DNA of 64,000 bases. Source: an uncultured Clostridia bacterium (GTDB taxonomy: Bacteria; Bacillota; Clostridia; Oscillospirales; Acutalibacteraceae). Below the pieces are notes generated by a model. The model was not told the origin of the DNA. It ran no database searches and was given only the letters and a program-made list of their open reading frames with translations. The DNA lies in contig CALWVF010000011.1 of NCBI GenBank assembly GCA_944384925.1, positions 46,183 through 110,182 on the forward strand. The letters are read 5' to 3'. Every line of letters starts with the position of its first letter. Position 1 is the stretch's first letter. Both the position numbers and the translations under genes were made by a program. Positions 39,229 to 48,470 of this stretch are shown here, one piece after another.

Positions 39229-40915
39229 GATAGTAATAAAAACTAGAAATGAACTAAATAAAATTATTATATCTGCTTTAAATAAAGCATTTAAAGAAAA
39301 TTTACTGACTAAAAATGAATTACCTACATTTACTATAGAATCACCAGCTGAACGTGCTCATGGTGACTTAGCTACAAACATCGCTATGGCTTCAGCTAAA
39401 ATATTTAGAATGTCTCCTATGAAAATAGCCAATATTATTTGTTCGAATATAGATTTATCAAATTCTATGTTTGAAAAGTTTGAAATTGCTGCACCTGGTT
39501 TTATAAACTTTTTTTACAGCGATAAATTTTATTCCCTAATTTTAAAAGACATAGAAGAATTAAAAGAAAACTATGGGAGATCTGATTTTGGTAAGAATGA
39601 AAAAGTTATGGTAGAATTTGTTTCTGCTAATCCAACAGGACCAATGCATATGGGAAATGCAAGAGGCGGTGCTCTAGGTGATTGTCTAGCTGCTGTTATG
39701 GACACTGCTGGTTATGATGTATACAGGGAATTTTATGTAAATGACGCAGGAAATCAAATTGAAAAATTTGCAATGTCCCTTGACATACGCTACCAACAAA
39801 TATTTAAGGGAGAAAATACTATAACTATGCCCGAAGATAGCTATCACGGTGAAGATATAAAAGTCTTGGCAAAAGAATTTGCTGAAAAATATGGTGATTC
39901 CTTTCTTGAAAAAGATGAGAGCGAACGTAGAAAAGCTTTAGTTAATTTTGGATTACCAAAAAATATAGAAAAAATGAAAAAGGATATGGACAAATATAGA
40001 ATTCATTTTGATAAATGGTTTCACGAAAGTGAATTGCATAGTAATGGTGAAGTTACTGAAACTATAAATTTATTAACTGAAAAAGGGTTAACATATGAAA
40101 AGGACGGTGCACTATGGTATAAGGCTACAAAGTTTGGCTCTGAAAAAGATGAAGTATTAGTTCGCAAAAATGGTATCCCAACATATTTTGCTGCTGATAT
40201 CGCATACCATAGAAATAAATTCTCAACTCGTGGATTTAGCAAATGTATAGATATTTGGGGTGCCGATCATCATGGACATGTTGCTCGCATGAAGGGAGCA
40301 ATGGATGCAATTGGGTTAGATGGTTCAAAATTAGATGTAGTATTAATGCAATTAGTAAAACTTGTACGAAATGGTGAGTTGGTAAGAATGAGTAAGAGAA
40401 CCGGCAAAGCCATCCAACTTTCAGATCTACTAGATGAAGTACCCGTTGACGCTGCAAGATTTCTATTTAACATGAGGGAACCCAATACTCAAATGGAATT
40501 TGATTTAGATTTAGCTGTTCAACAAAATTCTCAAAATCCTGTATATTATGTACAATACGCTCATGCTCGTATTTGTAGCATAATAAAATCCTTAAATCAA
40601 AGCGGGGTTATACAAAGAGTATGTTCCGAGCAAGAATTAAATCTATTGAAAGAACCAGATGAACGTCAACTTATAATTCATCTTTCTAATTATACAAATG
40701 AAATCATAAATGCTGCTAAAGACTATGATCCTGCAAGAATTACCAAATATGTTATTAACCTTTCTACTCTATTCCATAGATTTTACAATTCATGTAGAGT
40801 AAAAACTAATAATGAGCCTCTTATGCAAGCTAGAATAACTTTATGTGTAGCGGTTAAAACTGTTATAAAAAATATCTTAACTATGTTTAAAATATCATGT
40901 CCAGAATCAATGTAA
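39221..40915 (+). CDS. argS: Arginyl-tRNA synthetase ArgS
   Basis: Class I synthetase charging tRNA-Arg, 564 residues. An N-terminal Add-1 domain (SPAERAHGDLATNIAM near 40-55) precedes the HIGH-type motif (SANPTGPMHMGNARGG near 138-153), the catalytic domain with WGADHHGHVARMK, VRMSKRTGK as the KMSK-like motif, and the C-terminal DALR anticodon-binding domain (YVQYAHARI). The start overlaps the DUF1934 gene by 8 bases. A large hairpin follows as terminator. No T-box leader is visible, consistent with its internal position in the operon. Confidence 0.96.
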   Translation: MSKIVIKTRNELNKIIISALNKAFKENLLTKNELPTFTIESPAERAHGDLATNIAMASAKIFRMSPMKIANIICSNIDLSNSMFEKFEIAAPGFINFFYSDKFYSLILKDIEELKENYGRSDFGKNEKVMVEFVSANPTGPMHMGNARGGALGDCLAAVMDTAGYDVYREFYVNDAGNQIEKFAMSLDIRYQQIFKGENTITMPEDSYHGEDIKVLAKEFAEKYGDSFLEKDESERRKALVNFGLPKNIEKMKKDMDKYRIHFDKWFHESELHSNGEVTETINLLTEKGLTYEKDGALWYKATKFGSEKDEVLVRKNGIPTYFAADIAYHRNKFSTRGFSKCIDIWGADHHGHVARMKGAMDAIGLDGSKLDVVLMQLVKLVRNGELVRMSKRTGKAIQLSDLLDEVPVDAARFLFNMREPNTQMEFDLDLAVQQNSQNPVYYVQYAHARICSIIKSLNQSGVIQRVCSEQELNLLKEPDERQLIIHLSNYTNEIINAAKDYDPARITKYVINLSTLFHRFYNSCRVKTNNEPLMQARITLCVAVKTVIKNILTMFKISCPESM

Positions 40916-40944
40916 AGTGATATTTTAAAATATAAGCCATTTAT

Positions 40945-41021
40945 GTATACCTATAATAATTTTAAGCATATAAAATAATAGTGATAAATTTAAAATATGC
41001 TTTAAATAATTATAGGTATAC
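40945..41021 (+). terminator. Long inverted repeat ending the ddl-murI-argS operon
   Basis: Two 27-base arms (40945-40971 and 40995-41021) pair at 25 of 27 positions around a 23-base AT loop, followed directly by TTTTT on the plus strand. It lies 30 bases after the argS stop. It is far longer than the other terminators here and may be a small palindromic repeat doing terminator duty. Confidence 0.65.
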
Positions 41022-41083
41022 TTTTTAATAGATTATAAATTTATTAATGTTGATAAACACTTTAATATAAGGCGGAACAAACA

Positions 41084-42349
41084 ATGAATAAAAAATCATT
41101 TATTAACTGTGCTTCGTACATACTAATTCTACTTGTTTCCATTACTATTATTTTATACAATAAGTATGATTCGTCAAACTATAACACAAATAGTGTATAT
41201 GACGTCAAAGAGCAAAATAATAATCACAATAATAACGACGACACTACACTGGCAAGTAATAAAAACATGCTCGCAGTTTGGGTACCGTTTATGTCTCTAG
41301 ATTTATCTGGCTCAGATTATAGCGAACAAACATTCAAAACAAAATTTAATAATATAATCAAAGTAGCTAAAGAGCATAACATAAACACATTAATTGTATC
41401 TATTCGTTCACATGGAGATGCTTTATATCCATCTTCTTATTTTCCTTGGTCTCACATTATCTCTAAAAAGCAAGGCATGAATCCAGGGTATGATCCTTTA
41501 AAATATATGGTACAAGCTACACATGAAGCAGGCATGGAATTTCATGCTTGGATAAATCCATTTAGAATTCAATCTTTAGGGTACCCTAGGGAATTAAGTA
41601 ATGATAATCCGTGCATTAAATTGACAAAAAATTCAGATATATTAAACAATAACCCTGTTATAGATTACAAAAATTGCAAATACTATAACCCTGCATGTTC
41701 AGAAGTTAGAGAACTTATTATTAATGGAGTAAAAGAAGTCGTTTCTAAATACGATATAGATGGAATACAATTTGATGACTACTTTTATCCAACAACAAAA
41801 CAGGAATTTGATAACACTTCATATCAAGAATACATAAGTAGATTAGAAAAAGGCTCTATACCATTATCGCTTACAGAATGGAGAATAAATAATATAAACT
41901 CTCTTATTTCAGGAGTATATAGTTCTATAAAATTTATAAAAAAGGATGTAAAATTTGGAATATCTCCTGCAGCTAATATAGAAAAAGATATAAGCTTAGG
42001 AGCTGATGTAATTACATGGGGATGTAAAAATGGATATGTGGATTATTTGTGCCCACAAATATACTTTAGCTTAGAACACCCTACTAAACCATATAAAGAA
42101 ACTGTTGACAAATGGAAAAGTATCATTACAAACCCTAATATAAAATTTTATATTGGATTAGGTATATATAAAGCAGGTTCAAACGCAGATTATGGAACTT
42201 GGGAATCTTCAGATAACATAATAGCAACAGAGATAGATTATGGCAAAAGTATTGGTTGTCACGGATTTATGATGTACTCATGGGAATACCTTAACAATCC
42301 ACAAAGCTACAATGAAATACAAAATGCTATGAATATAATAAAAGAATAA
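41084..42349 (+). CDS. Membrane-anchored family 10-like glycoside hydrolase (GHL10)
   Basis: Protein of 421 residues with an N-terminal signal anchor (about 7-25), an asparagine-rich linker of some 40 residues, and a GHL10 (DUF187) TIM-barrel domain: AVWVPFMSLDLSG near 63-75, FHAWINPFR near 152-160 and DGIQFDDYFYP near 226-236 are typical. E. coli DigH of this family cuts denuded peptidoglycan glycans, so a wall role is plausible but inferred. The ribosome site (AAGGCGG) is imperfect. A bidirectional terminator follows. Confidence 0.87.
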   Translation: MNKKSFINCASYILILLVSITIILYNKYDSSNYNTNSVYDVKEQNNNHNNNDDTTLASNKNMLAVWVPFMSLDLSGSDYSEQTFKTKFNNIIKVAKEHNINTLIVSIRSHGDALYPSSYFPWSHIISKKQGMNPGYDPLKYMVQATHEAGMEFHAWINPFRIQSLGYPRELSNDNPCIKLTKNSDILNNNPVIDYKNCKYYNPACSEVRELIINGVKEVVSKYDIDGIQFDDYFYPTTKQEFDNTSYQEYISRLEKGSIPLSLTEWRINNINSLISGVYSSIKFIKKDVKFGISPAANIEKDISLGADVITWGCKNGYVDYLCPQIYFSLEHPTKPYKETVDKWKSIITNPNIKFYIGLGIYKAGSNADYGTWESSDNIIATEIDYGKSIGCHGFMMYSWEYLNNPQSYNEIQNAMNIIKE

Positions 42350-42368
42350 AAGTTCTAATTTTAATAAA

Positions 42369-42396
42369 AAAGTATTAGTTATATTACTAATACTTT
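42369..42396 (+). terminator. Bidirectional terminator between the GHL10 gene and mtaB
   Basis: Perfect 11-base arms (42369-42379 and 42386-42396) with a 6-base loop and T-rich DNA on both strands, between convergent genes. Confidence 0.85.
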
Positions 42397-42415
42397 AAGT
42401 TTTATAAAACCTAAT

Positions 42416-43696
42416 TTATATTAAATTACCTATACAGTAATCTTTTTCTATACCAGTTATTTTAACTTTTAATATTTTATTTTTTATATTTTTATCACTA
42501 TAAACTTTTACATATGTATAATTCGGTGTATATCCATAATAATTCTCGTTCTTAATTCCTTCAAATAGCACCTCTTGCACTGTATTTACTTGTGAATTAA
42601 TAAATTCATTATGTAAATCAGAAACTAACGATATCATCCTCTTGCTTCTTTCACTCTTTTTTATATCACTAACCTGATTGTCATATAATGCCGCCTTAGT
42701 TCCTGGTCTTTTAGAATATGAAAAAACATGAGCCTTTGCAAATCCAACTTTTCTAATAAAATCCATAGATTCTTGAAACTCCGTCTCACTTTCCCCAGGA
42801 AATCCTACCATAATGTCTGTAGTAATAGCTACATTTGAAAACACATTCTTAAAATTTTTAATTATACTATAATATTCTTTAGTTGTATATCTTCTATTCA
42901 TACGCTTTAAAGTATTATCGCAACCACTTTGTAGAGAAATATGGAACTGTGGACACAGATTTTCTAAAGAATTTAACTTCTTAATTGTATCTAAATCTAA
43001 ATTTTCTGGTTCAAGTGAGCCAAGCCTAACTCTATTCACACCACTTGTCGAACAAACTGCTTCTACTGCATTATACAAATTTTCTCCAAGGTCTTGACCA
43101 TATGAAGACAAATTTATTCCTACTAACACAATTTCTTTATAGCCACTGCTCAATAATTCTAAAACTTCTTCTTTAATTTCATTAATTTTTTTAGACCGAA
43201 CTCTCCCTCTTGCATATGGTATAATACAGTAAGAGCAAAATCTATTACACCCATCCTGTATTTTTAAATAAGCTCTTGTCCTTCCATTAAATCTATTAAT
43301 AGACATTTTTTCAAAAACATTATCATGAGACTTAATTAAAATTATCTTTTTTCTTGTCTTTATAAATTCTTCAATACTTGAGATAATGTCTTTTCTATTA
43401 GAGTTGCCCAAAATTATATCTGCATTATCTAAGTTTTCAACATTGTTAGGAAATGCTTGAGGCATACAACCACATACTATAATTATACAGTTCTGATTTT
43501 CTCTTCTTATTTTGTTCAATATCTGTCGCATTTTTTGATCACTTGCTGCAGTAACTGTACAAGAATTAATAACCACAATGTCTGCGTTATTGGCATTTTC
43601 TGTATTACAAAATCCTGCACAAGTTAACATTTCAGAAATTACTTCAGATTCATATTGATTTACTTTGCAACCTAAAGTTATTATAAAAAATTTCAT
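42416..43696 (-). CDS. mtaB: tRNA t6A37 methylthiotransferase MtaB
   Basis: Radical SAM methylthiotransferase converting t6A to ms2t6A at position 37 of ANN-decoding tRNAs, 426 residues. The N-terminal UPF0004 domain opens with TLGCKVNQYESE, which marks the MtaB rather than the MiaB branch. The radical SAM CxxxCxxC is CNRFCSYC near 149-156, followed by IIPYARGRVRS. The C-terminal TRAM-like region is short but present. AAGGGG precedes the ATG. Confidence 0.93.
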   Translation of the reverse strand: MKFFIITLGCKVNQYESEVISEMLTCAGFCNTENANNADIVVINSCTVTAASDQKMRQILNKIRRENQNCIIIVCGCMPQAFPNNVENLDNADIILGNSNRKDIISSIEEFIKTRKKIILIKSHDNVFEKMSINRFNGRTRAYLKIQDGCNRFCSYCIIPYARGRVRSKKINEIKEEVLELLSSGYKEIVLVGINLSSYGQDLGENLYNAVEAVCSTSGVNRVRLGSLEPENLDLDTIKKLNSLENLCPQFHISLQSGCDNTLKRMNRRYTTKEYYSIIKNFKNVFSNVAITTDIMVGFPGESETEFQESMDFIRKVGFAKAHVFSYSKRPGTKAALYDNQVSDIKKSERSKRMISLVSDLHNEFINSQVNTVQEVLFEGIKNENYYGYTPNYTYVKVYSDKNIKNKILKVKITGIEKDYCIGNLI

Positions 43697-43740
43697 ACAT
43701 ACCCCTTATTAATTACTTTAATTATAATTTAACATCATGC

Positions 43741-43770
43741 TTGACAAGTTTAATCCTTTTGTTATATTAT
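43741..43770 (+). promoter_or_regulatory. Promoter of the Crh-like gene
   Basis: TTGACA (43741-43746) with either TATATT at 43763-43768 (16-base spacer) or TATTAT at 43765-43770 (18-base spacer). Confidence 0.65.
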
Positions 43771-43824
43771 TTATATAGATTTTACTAACTAATTTTAACA
43801 CAAATGAAAAATGGAGGTTTTTTA

Positions 43825-44058
43825 ATGTATTCTGCATATATATCCTTATCTACCATAGAATTAGTCAAAAAATTTGTAAATACAGTATCTAAGTATGATT
43901 TAACAATAAATTTACATTCAGATAAGTATGTTGTAAATGGTAAATCTATTATGGGAATTTTTAGTTTAGATTTGTCTAAACCATTAACATTAAAAGTTGA
44001 AGAAGAATGTCCGCAATCATTTTTAGATGATATAAAACCATTTATAATACAACCATAA
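43825..44058 (+). CDS. HPr-family protein lacking the PTS histidine (Crh-like)
   Basis: HPr paralogue of 77 residues. The regulatory site motif KSIMGIFSL with its serine at residue 41 is intact, as is the helix VNTVSKY. Aligning 31 residues upstream, the phosphotransfer histidine of HPr (in GLHARPA) is replaced by threonine 10 and the whole HARPA motif is gone. It therefore cannot relay PTS phosphate but could be phosphorylated by HPrK, as Bacillus Crh is. I start at the ATG at 43825 behind TGGAGG; an upstream in-frame ATG at 43804 lies before that site. It has its own promoter and terminator. Confidence 0.85.
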   Translation: MYSAYISLSTIELVKKFVNTVSKYDLTINLHSDKYVVNGKSIMGIFSLDLSKPLTLKVEEECPQSFLDDIKPFIIQP

Positions 44059-44075
44059 AATTTAACATAAATTTT

Positions 44076-44112
44076 AAAATATCCACCCATTAAAAAGTAT
44101 GGTGGATATTTT
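44076..44112 (+). terminator. Bidirectional terminator between the Crh-like gene and the M16 peptidase gene
   Basis: Twelve-base perfect arms (44076-44087 and 44101-44112) with CCACC/GGTGG, followed by ATTTTT on the plus strand and AT-rich DNA on the minus strand. Confidence 0.85.
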
Positions 44113-44125
44113 ATTTTTCTAAAAT

Positions 44126-47100
44126 TTAGTTATTACTATTGTCTTTATTGTTAATATCTATAATATTATCAAATAATTCCTTATTCTCCTCTATAGTATA
44201 ACTATTCCCTAGTGTAATTTTACTATTTTTATTTACTAGCCTATTTAGCATATTTATTATAATTTTAATATCTTTAACATTAGATGATTTTATTCTCTTT
44301 AAATCTTTTAATAGTTCATTTTTTGAAATATCTTCTATATAACAACTCAGAGAAAAACTTGCATTTATAAAATCAGATTTAGGTACAACAACAGATGAAT
44401 AAGCACTTTTTATATAGCCATTTACATCCTCTTGACTTATCTCGAGTTTTGCTACATCTTCTGGTAAGTTATTATATAATTTATATGTTTCTTTAATACT
44501 TGGATCTCTATAAGAAAACAAGAATATGAAATTTTTGTCTGCTGTCATTTGCGCCCCATATGCACCTATATTATGCCTAATAATTTGATTTAAACATTTA
44601 TCAGATATTAAATTTAAAAGAGGCAAAAACTTTGCATCATAATTTATGCCTAATTCTTTCCACGAAGATAACATAACATTATATTGAATATCAGAGTTTG
44701 TCTTTATTGCTTCATTTTTAGATAAAGATTCAATTTCAAACTTATCTAATGACTGTATTCCTAATTCCAAACCTTCATCTGTTAAATAAACAACATTCTC
44801 CTTATACTTTTTCAAATTATCATTAGTTCCAATAAATGTTGCCATAATATCAGTTTTATTGCACATTCTTTGATATACATTTTCTAACTTAGATACAATC
44901 TCATCTGGGTTAGAATTTAACTTTTCTTTTATGTCTAAGAGAAAGTTATAATATTCAAGGCCATTAGTGTACGACTCATATAAATAGCGTTTATCATAGC
45001 CTGATAAACTTCTATTTAATGCTAAATACAAATTATACTGTAGGTTATTTTCAAAGTCTATTATACTTTTATTGACAATATCTTTTATTGTATCAATATC
45101 TGTAAAATCTGTGTACATAACAATTTCTTTTATGATGTCGATCGAATTAGTATAATTATCAGACAGGTTATACCAATAAATATTAAAACTTGGCACAATC
45201 TTATTATTGCTTTCTTTAATTGAAAATGAAAAATTATTTATAGGATTATATTTAGAGTTTAGCTTTTGCAATTCTTTTTTTTCATAAGTTTTTGTTCCTA
45301 ATTTTCCAAGTAAGCAATTACATAAATTCATATAATGCAAATCTTCTACTTCATTAACCAATGGAGTAAACAATAAAGAATTATAACATATATTTTTTAA
45401 ACTTGCCTCGCAAGAAATAACCCTTAGAGCCCCTACTTTTTCATCATTTACAGGGTAAAATACAACTTCTTCAGGTAAATCCTTTATTTTTACAACATCT
45501 ATTTTATCTATCATACTTTTTGGTACTTGCATTGCAGCCCATTCATCAAATTCTTTTGTTCTTTTCACAAAAGTTTCTAACTCTTCTAATGATAAAGATT
45601 TTTTTAATTTTGCTAATTTACTTTCTAAATTTTCTTTTTCAAGTTTATAAAGTTCAGAGTTTGGCTCTGTTATAATAAATGCATTACAAGGGTTATTTTT
45701 AAAATAAGTGTTCAATAAATCCTCAAAATAATTTTCCTCAGCTTTTTCTTTTAATTTAATATAAGGATTATCAATATCTTCCAACTTTAACACTTGTATA
45801 AAATCATTCATATTATTTCTAGCCCACACTGAACTTAAATAATTGCTATAATATACTCCACAACTAGTATTATCTTTTGGAAACTCTTCATAAAATGCAT
45901 ATTCAGCAATTTTACCTTCTATTATGTCAATATCACCTATGCCCTCTTCAATAATATTATTAATAATCCTGTCTATAGTATTTTTAAACTTTTCTCTTTC
46001 ATTTCTTTTTATATTTTGACCAAAAAATTCAAGACATCCCACATTTCCGTCATAATTAAATGATACTGAAACAACTGCCTCTGGTAACTCCTTTTTTAAT
46101 TCAGATTTAAACTTTGAATCTTCAAAATTTAAAATTTTAGATAATATAAGCATTCCATATTTGTCATCTTCAGAAAAATCCTTTACAGCGTATGCATAAG
46201 ATAATAAATCCTTATTATTTGATTCATCTTGCGAAGATACAGGAAATTCATATACTTTTTGTACTGGAGAATTAATAATATCCTTTTCATACTGAGAATT
46301 TGTCATTTCTTTATAATCATATTTAGATAAATAATCATTGTTAAACATTTTAAAGAATTTTTTATAATTCAAGTCACCATATAAAAATATCATACAATTT
46401 GAAGGATGATAATATGTGTTATGAGTACTAATTAGCTGCTCATAAGTCAGTTCAGGTATATGTGCAGGATCTCCGCCACTAACATACGTGGGCCCTGAGC
46501 TTGAACACATTTCATTTACTAAATTCAACATATGCGCATAATTTAAATCATACACACCCTTCATTTCATTATAAACTGTTCCAGTTAATTCTATATTAGA
46601 GTCTATTGAATCAAGAGCATATCTATAGGCTTCTCTATCAAAAATTCTTTTATCAGTTAATACCATTGGATTAAAGACCGCGTCCATATAAACATCAGAA
46701 AGTTTTAGCAATTGTGGCTCAGACAATGACGAACATGGATATGTTGTGAAATCATACATTGTCATAGCATTCATAAAAGTATTATATGTTTGGTTAATTA
46801 AACCAAAAAACAAACCTTGAGAAGGATATTTTTTAGAACCCCCTAATACGCTATGCTCTAAAACATGATTGACCCCTGTATCATCAAGACAAGGTGTTTT
46901 AAAAGTTATACTAAATGTACGATTATTATCATTATTTTTATTGTAAACTAATGTTGCACCTGTTTTTTCATGTTTAAATATAGCCAATTGACCCGTTATC
47001 TGCTGATTTTCTATAACTTCAACTAATTTAAAACCTTCGACAACTTTGCCTACTTCCGGCAAATCTGTGTTTGAAATAGACAACGCACTTGCTTTAGGAA

Positions 47101-47161
47101 TAGTGACGACTGAACTAATAAAAATAGATAATGACATTACTATTAATAAAAATCTTTTCAT
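44126..47161 (-). CDS. Secreted M16C (PreP-like) metallopeptidase
   Basis: Large zinc peptidase of 1,011 residues, with four M16-type domains as in presequence protease. An N-terminal signal peptide (basic start, hydrophobic core, ASA cleavage site near residue 26) indicates export. The inverted zinc motif HxxEH is HVLEH near residue 103, and the distal glutamate ligand is in YNEMKG about 80 residues later. Such enzymes degrade short peptides inside a closed chamber. The start at 47161 is set by GGAAGGAAAG upstream; the ATG at 47179 lies before it. A consensus-like promoter is at 47199-47227. Confidence 0.92.
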   Translation of the reverse strand: MKRFLLIVMSLSIFISSVVTIPKASALSISNTDLPEVGKVVEGFKLVEVIENQQITGQLAIFKHEKTGATLVYNKNNDNNRTFSITFKTPCLDDTGVNHVLEHSVLGGSKKYPSQGLFFGLINQTYNTFMNAMTMYDFTTYPCSSLSEPQLLKLSDVYMDAVFNPMVLTDKRIFDREAYRYALDSIDSNIELTGTVYNEMKGVYDLNYAHMLNLVNEMCSSSGPTYVSGGDPAHIPELTYEQLISTHNTYYHPSNCMIFLYGDLNYKKFFKMFNNDYLSKYDYKEMTNSQYEKDIINSPVQKVYEFPVSSQDESNNKDLLSYAYAVKDFSEDDKYGMLILSKILNFEDSKFKSELKKELPEAVVSVSFNYDGNVGCLEFFGQNIKRNEREKFKNTIDRIINNIIEEGIGDIDIIEGKIAEYAFYEEFPKDNTSCGVYYSNYLSSVWARNNMNDFIQVLKLEDIDNPYIKLKEKAEENYFEDLLNTYFKNNPCNAFIITEPNSELYKLEKENLESKLAKLKKSLSLEELETFVKRTKEFDEWAAMQVPKSMIDKIDVVKIKDLPEEVVFYPVNDEKVGALRVISCEASLKNICYNSLLFTPLVNEVEDLHYMNLCNCLLGKLGTKTYEKKELQKLNSKYNPINNFSFSIKESNNKIVPSFNIYWYNLSDNYTNSIDIIKEIVMYTDFTDIDTIKDIVNKSIIDFENNLQYNLYLALNRSLSGYDKRYLYESYTNGLEYYNFLLDIKEKLNSNPDEIVSKLENVYQRMCNKTDIMATFIGTNDNLKKYKENVVYLTDEGLELGIQSLDKFEIESLSKNEAIKTNSDIQYNVMLSSWKELGINYDAKFLPLLNLISDKCLNQIIRHNIGAYGAQMTADKNFIFLFSYRDPSIKETYKLYNNLPEDVAKLEISQEDVNGYIKSAYSSVVVPKSDFINASFSLSCYIEDISKNELLKDLKRIKSSNVKDIKIIINMLNRLVNKNSKITLGNSYTIEENKELFDNIIDINNKDNSNN

Positions 47162-47198
47162 TCTATCTTTCCTTCCCATCTATTATATAGATAGATTT

Positions 47199-47227
47199 AT
47201 TATATCATACAATTTGTTAACATGCAA
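47199..47227 (-). promoter_or_regulatory. Promoter of the M16C peptidase gene
   Basis: Minus strand TTGCAT (47222-47227), 17-base spacer, TATAAT (47199-47204). Confidence 0.7.
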
Positions 47228-47280
47228 CAAAATAGCATGATATTATTTGCATGAATTTTCTTGATAAAGCATAAAACAAT

Positions 47281-47505
47281 TTATTCATTATGCCAAATTT
47301 TATTTTGTATTTTTTTTATAATATTTTTTCTTTTACATGTGTATTTTTCATCTATAATTATTTCGCCTTGATTTGTTAATATAATCACATCTCCTTCTTT
47401 TGCTTCATTAGGTAGACTTGAAATTGGTATTTGCATAGCATTGCATTTATCATCCTCACAGATCGCATATATACTTTCCATTCGATCTATATATAATCTC
47501 TTCAT
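47281..47505 (-). CDS. DUF3006 domain protein
   Basis: Small protein of 74 residues matching DUF3006, a short beta-barrel-like domain often encoded beside or fused to ComEC-like metallo-hydrolases. The pattern YIDRMESIYAIC...IPISSLP...EGDVI is typical. It overlaps the stop of the upstream hydrolase gene by four bases (ATGA), so translation is coupled. Function unknown. Confidence 0.85.
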   Translation of the reverse strand: MKRLYIDRMESIYAICEDDKCNAMQIPISSLPNEAKEGDVIILTNQGEIIIDEKYTCKRKNIIKKIQNKIWHNE

Positions 47506-48428
47506 ATATTTTCCCTTTCAATTGAAATTGTAAGCTCTTCACCATCACTTTTAAATATAATAGTGCCACATTTATCTGTCCTATAAACTTCTATATTCTT
47601 GTTTATTAAACGCTTAATTACATTTGGCTTAGGTAATGAATAATTATTTTCTCCAACAGAAATAACCGCTATTTTAGGAGAGACCTTAGATAAAAATTCA
47701 TTTGTTGTTGATGTTTGGCTTCCATGATGACCAACTTTTAGAACTGTAGATTTTAAGTTATAGCCTCTATTAATTAAGTCTCTTTCAGAATCCTTTTCCG
47801 CATCTCCCATAAACAAAAAGCTGTGTTCACCATATATTACTTTTACAACTATTGAATAATCATTTATATCTTTATAAGAAGATATCGGACCCAAAATTTC
47901 TACTTTCATATCACCTATGTTAAATTTTTCACCGGCAATTGGTTTATCTACTTTTATTCCTTTTTGCTTTATTGCATTTAACATATTTAAATAAGTAGCT
48001 GTTGTTGGTATAAGCTCATCTGGCAATTCAGGCATCATCATTCGTTCTATATTAAAATTATTTACTACACTTTTTATTCCTCCTATATGATCTCGATGAG
48101 GATGAGTTGTAACTACTAAATCCAAGTTACCTACCTCTTGAGCAGACAAATAGTTTACAACCTTATTATCCAGGTCTATATCCCCTGCATCTATCAGAAG
48201 ATTATGGTCTTTACAGTTAATATAAATTGCATCTGCATTTCCGACATCAATTACATGAACTGAAAAATCAGATTTGTCTTTGTTACTTACTGCACCAATT
48301 ACTTCACCAATTACAAGGTCAGTATCAATATATTTATTAGCAAAGAATATAGATAATATCAATGCTATAAGAACACAAATTTTTACAAAGATTTTCTTGT
48401 CTCTTCTATAATGTATAAACTTTTTCAA
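47502..48428 (-). CDS. ComEC/Rec2-like metallo-beta-lactamase-fold hydrolase
   Basis: Protein of 308 residues with an N-terminal membrane anchor (about 15-32) and an MBL-fold domain equal to the C-terminal hydrolase domain of ComEC. The metal site HPHRDHIGG is near 109-117, FMGDAEKDSE near 207-216 and KVGHHGS near 230. The ComEC channel domain is absent, so this is a stand-alone extracytoplasmic hydrolase, possibly a nuclease. The start is TTG with GAGGTATTG upstream. Confidence 0.9.
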   Translation of the reverse strand: MKKFIHYRRDKKIFVKICVLIALILSIFFANKYIDTDLVIGEVIGAVSNKDKSDFSVHVIDVGNADAIYINCKDHNLLIDAGDIDLDNKVVNYLSAQEVGNLDLVVTTHPHRDHIGGIKSVVNNFNIERMMMPELPDELIPTTATYLNMLNAIKQKGIKVDKPIAGEKFNIGDMKVEILGPISSYKDINDYSIVVKVIYGEHSFLFMGDAEKDSERDLINRGYNLKSTVLKVGHHGSQTSTTNEFLSKVSPKIAVISVGENNYSLPKPNVIKRLINKNIEVYRTDKCGTIIFKSDGEELTISIERENI

Positions 48429-48470
48429 CTACAATACCTCTTTTAAATTATTCTACTATTAAATATAATT

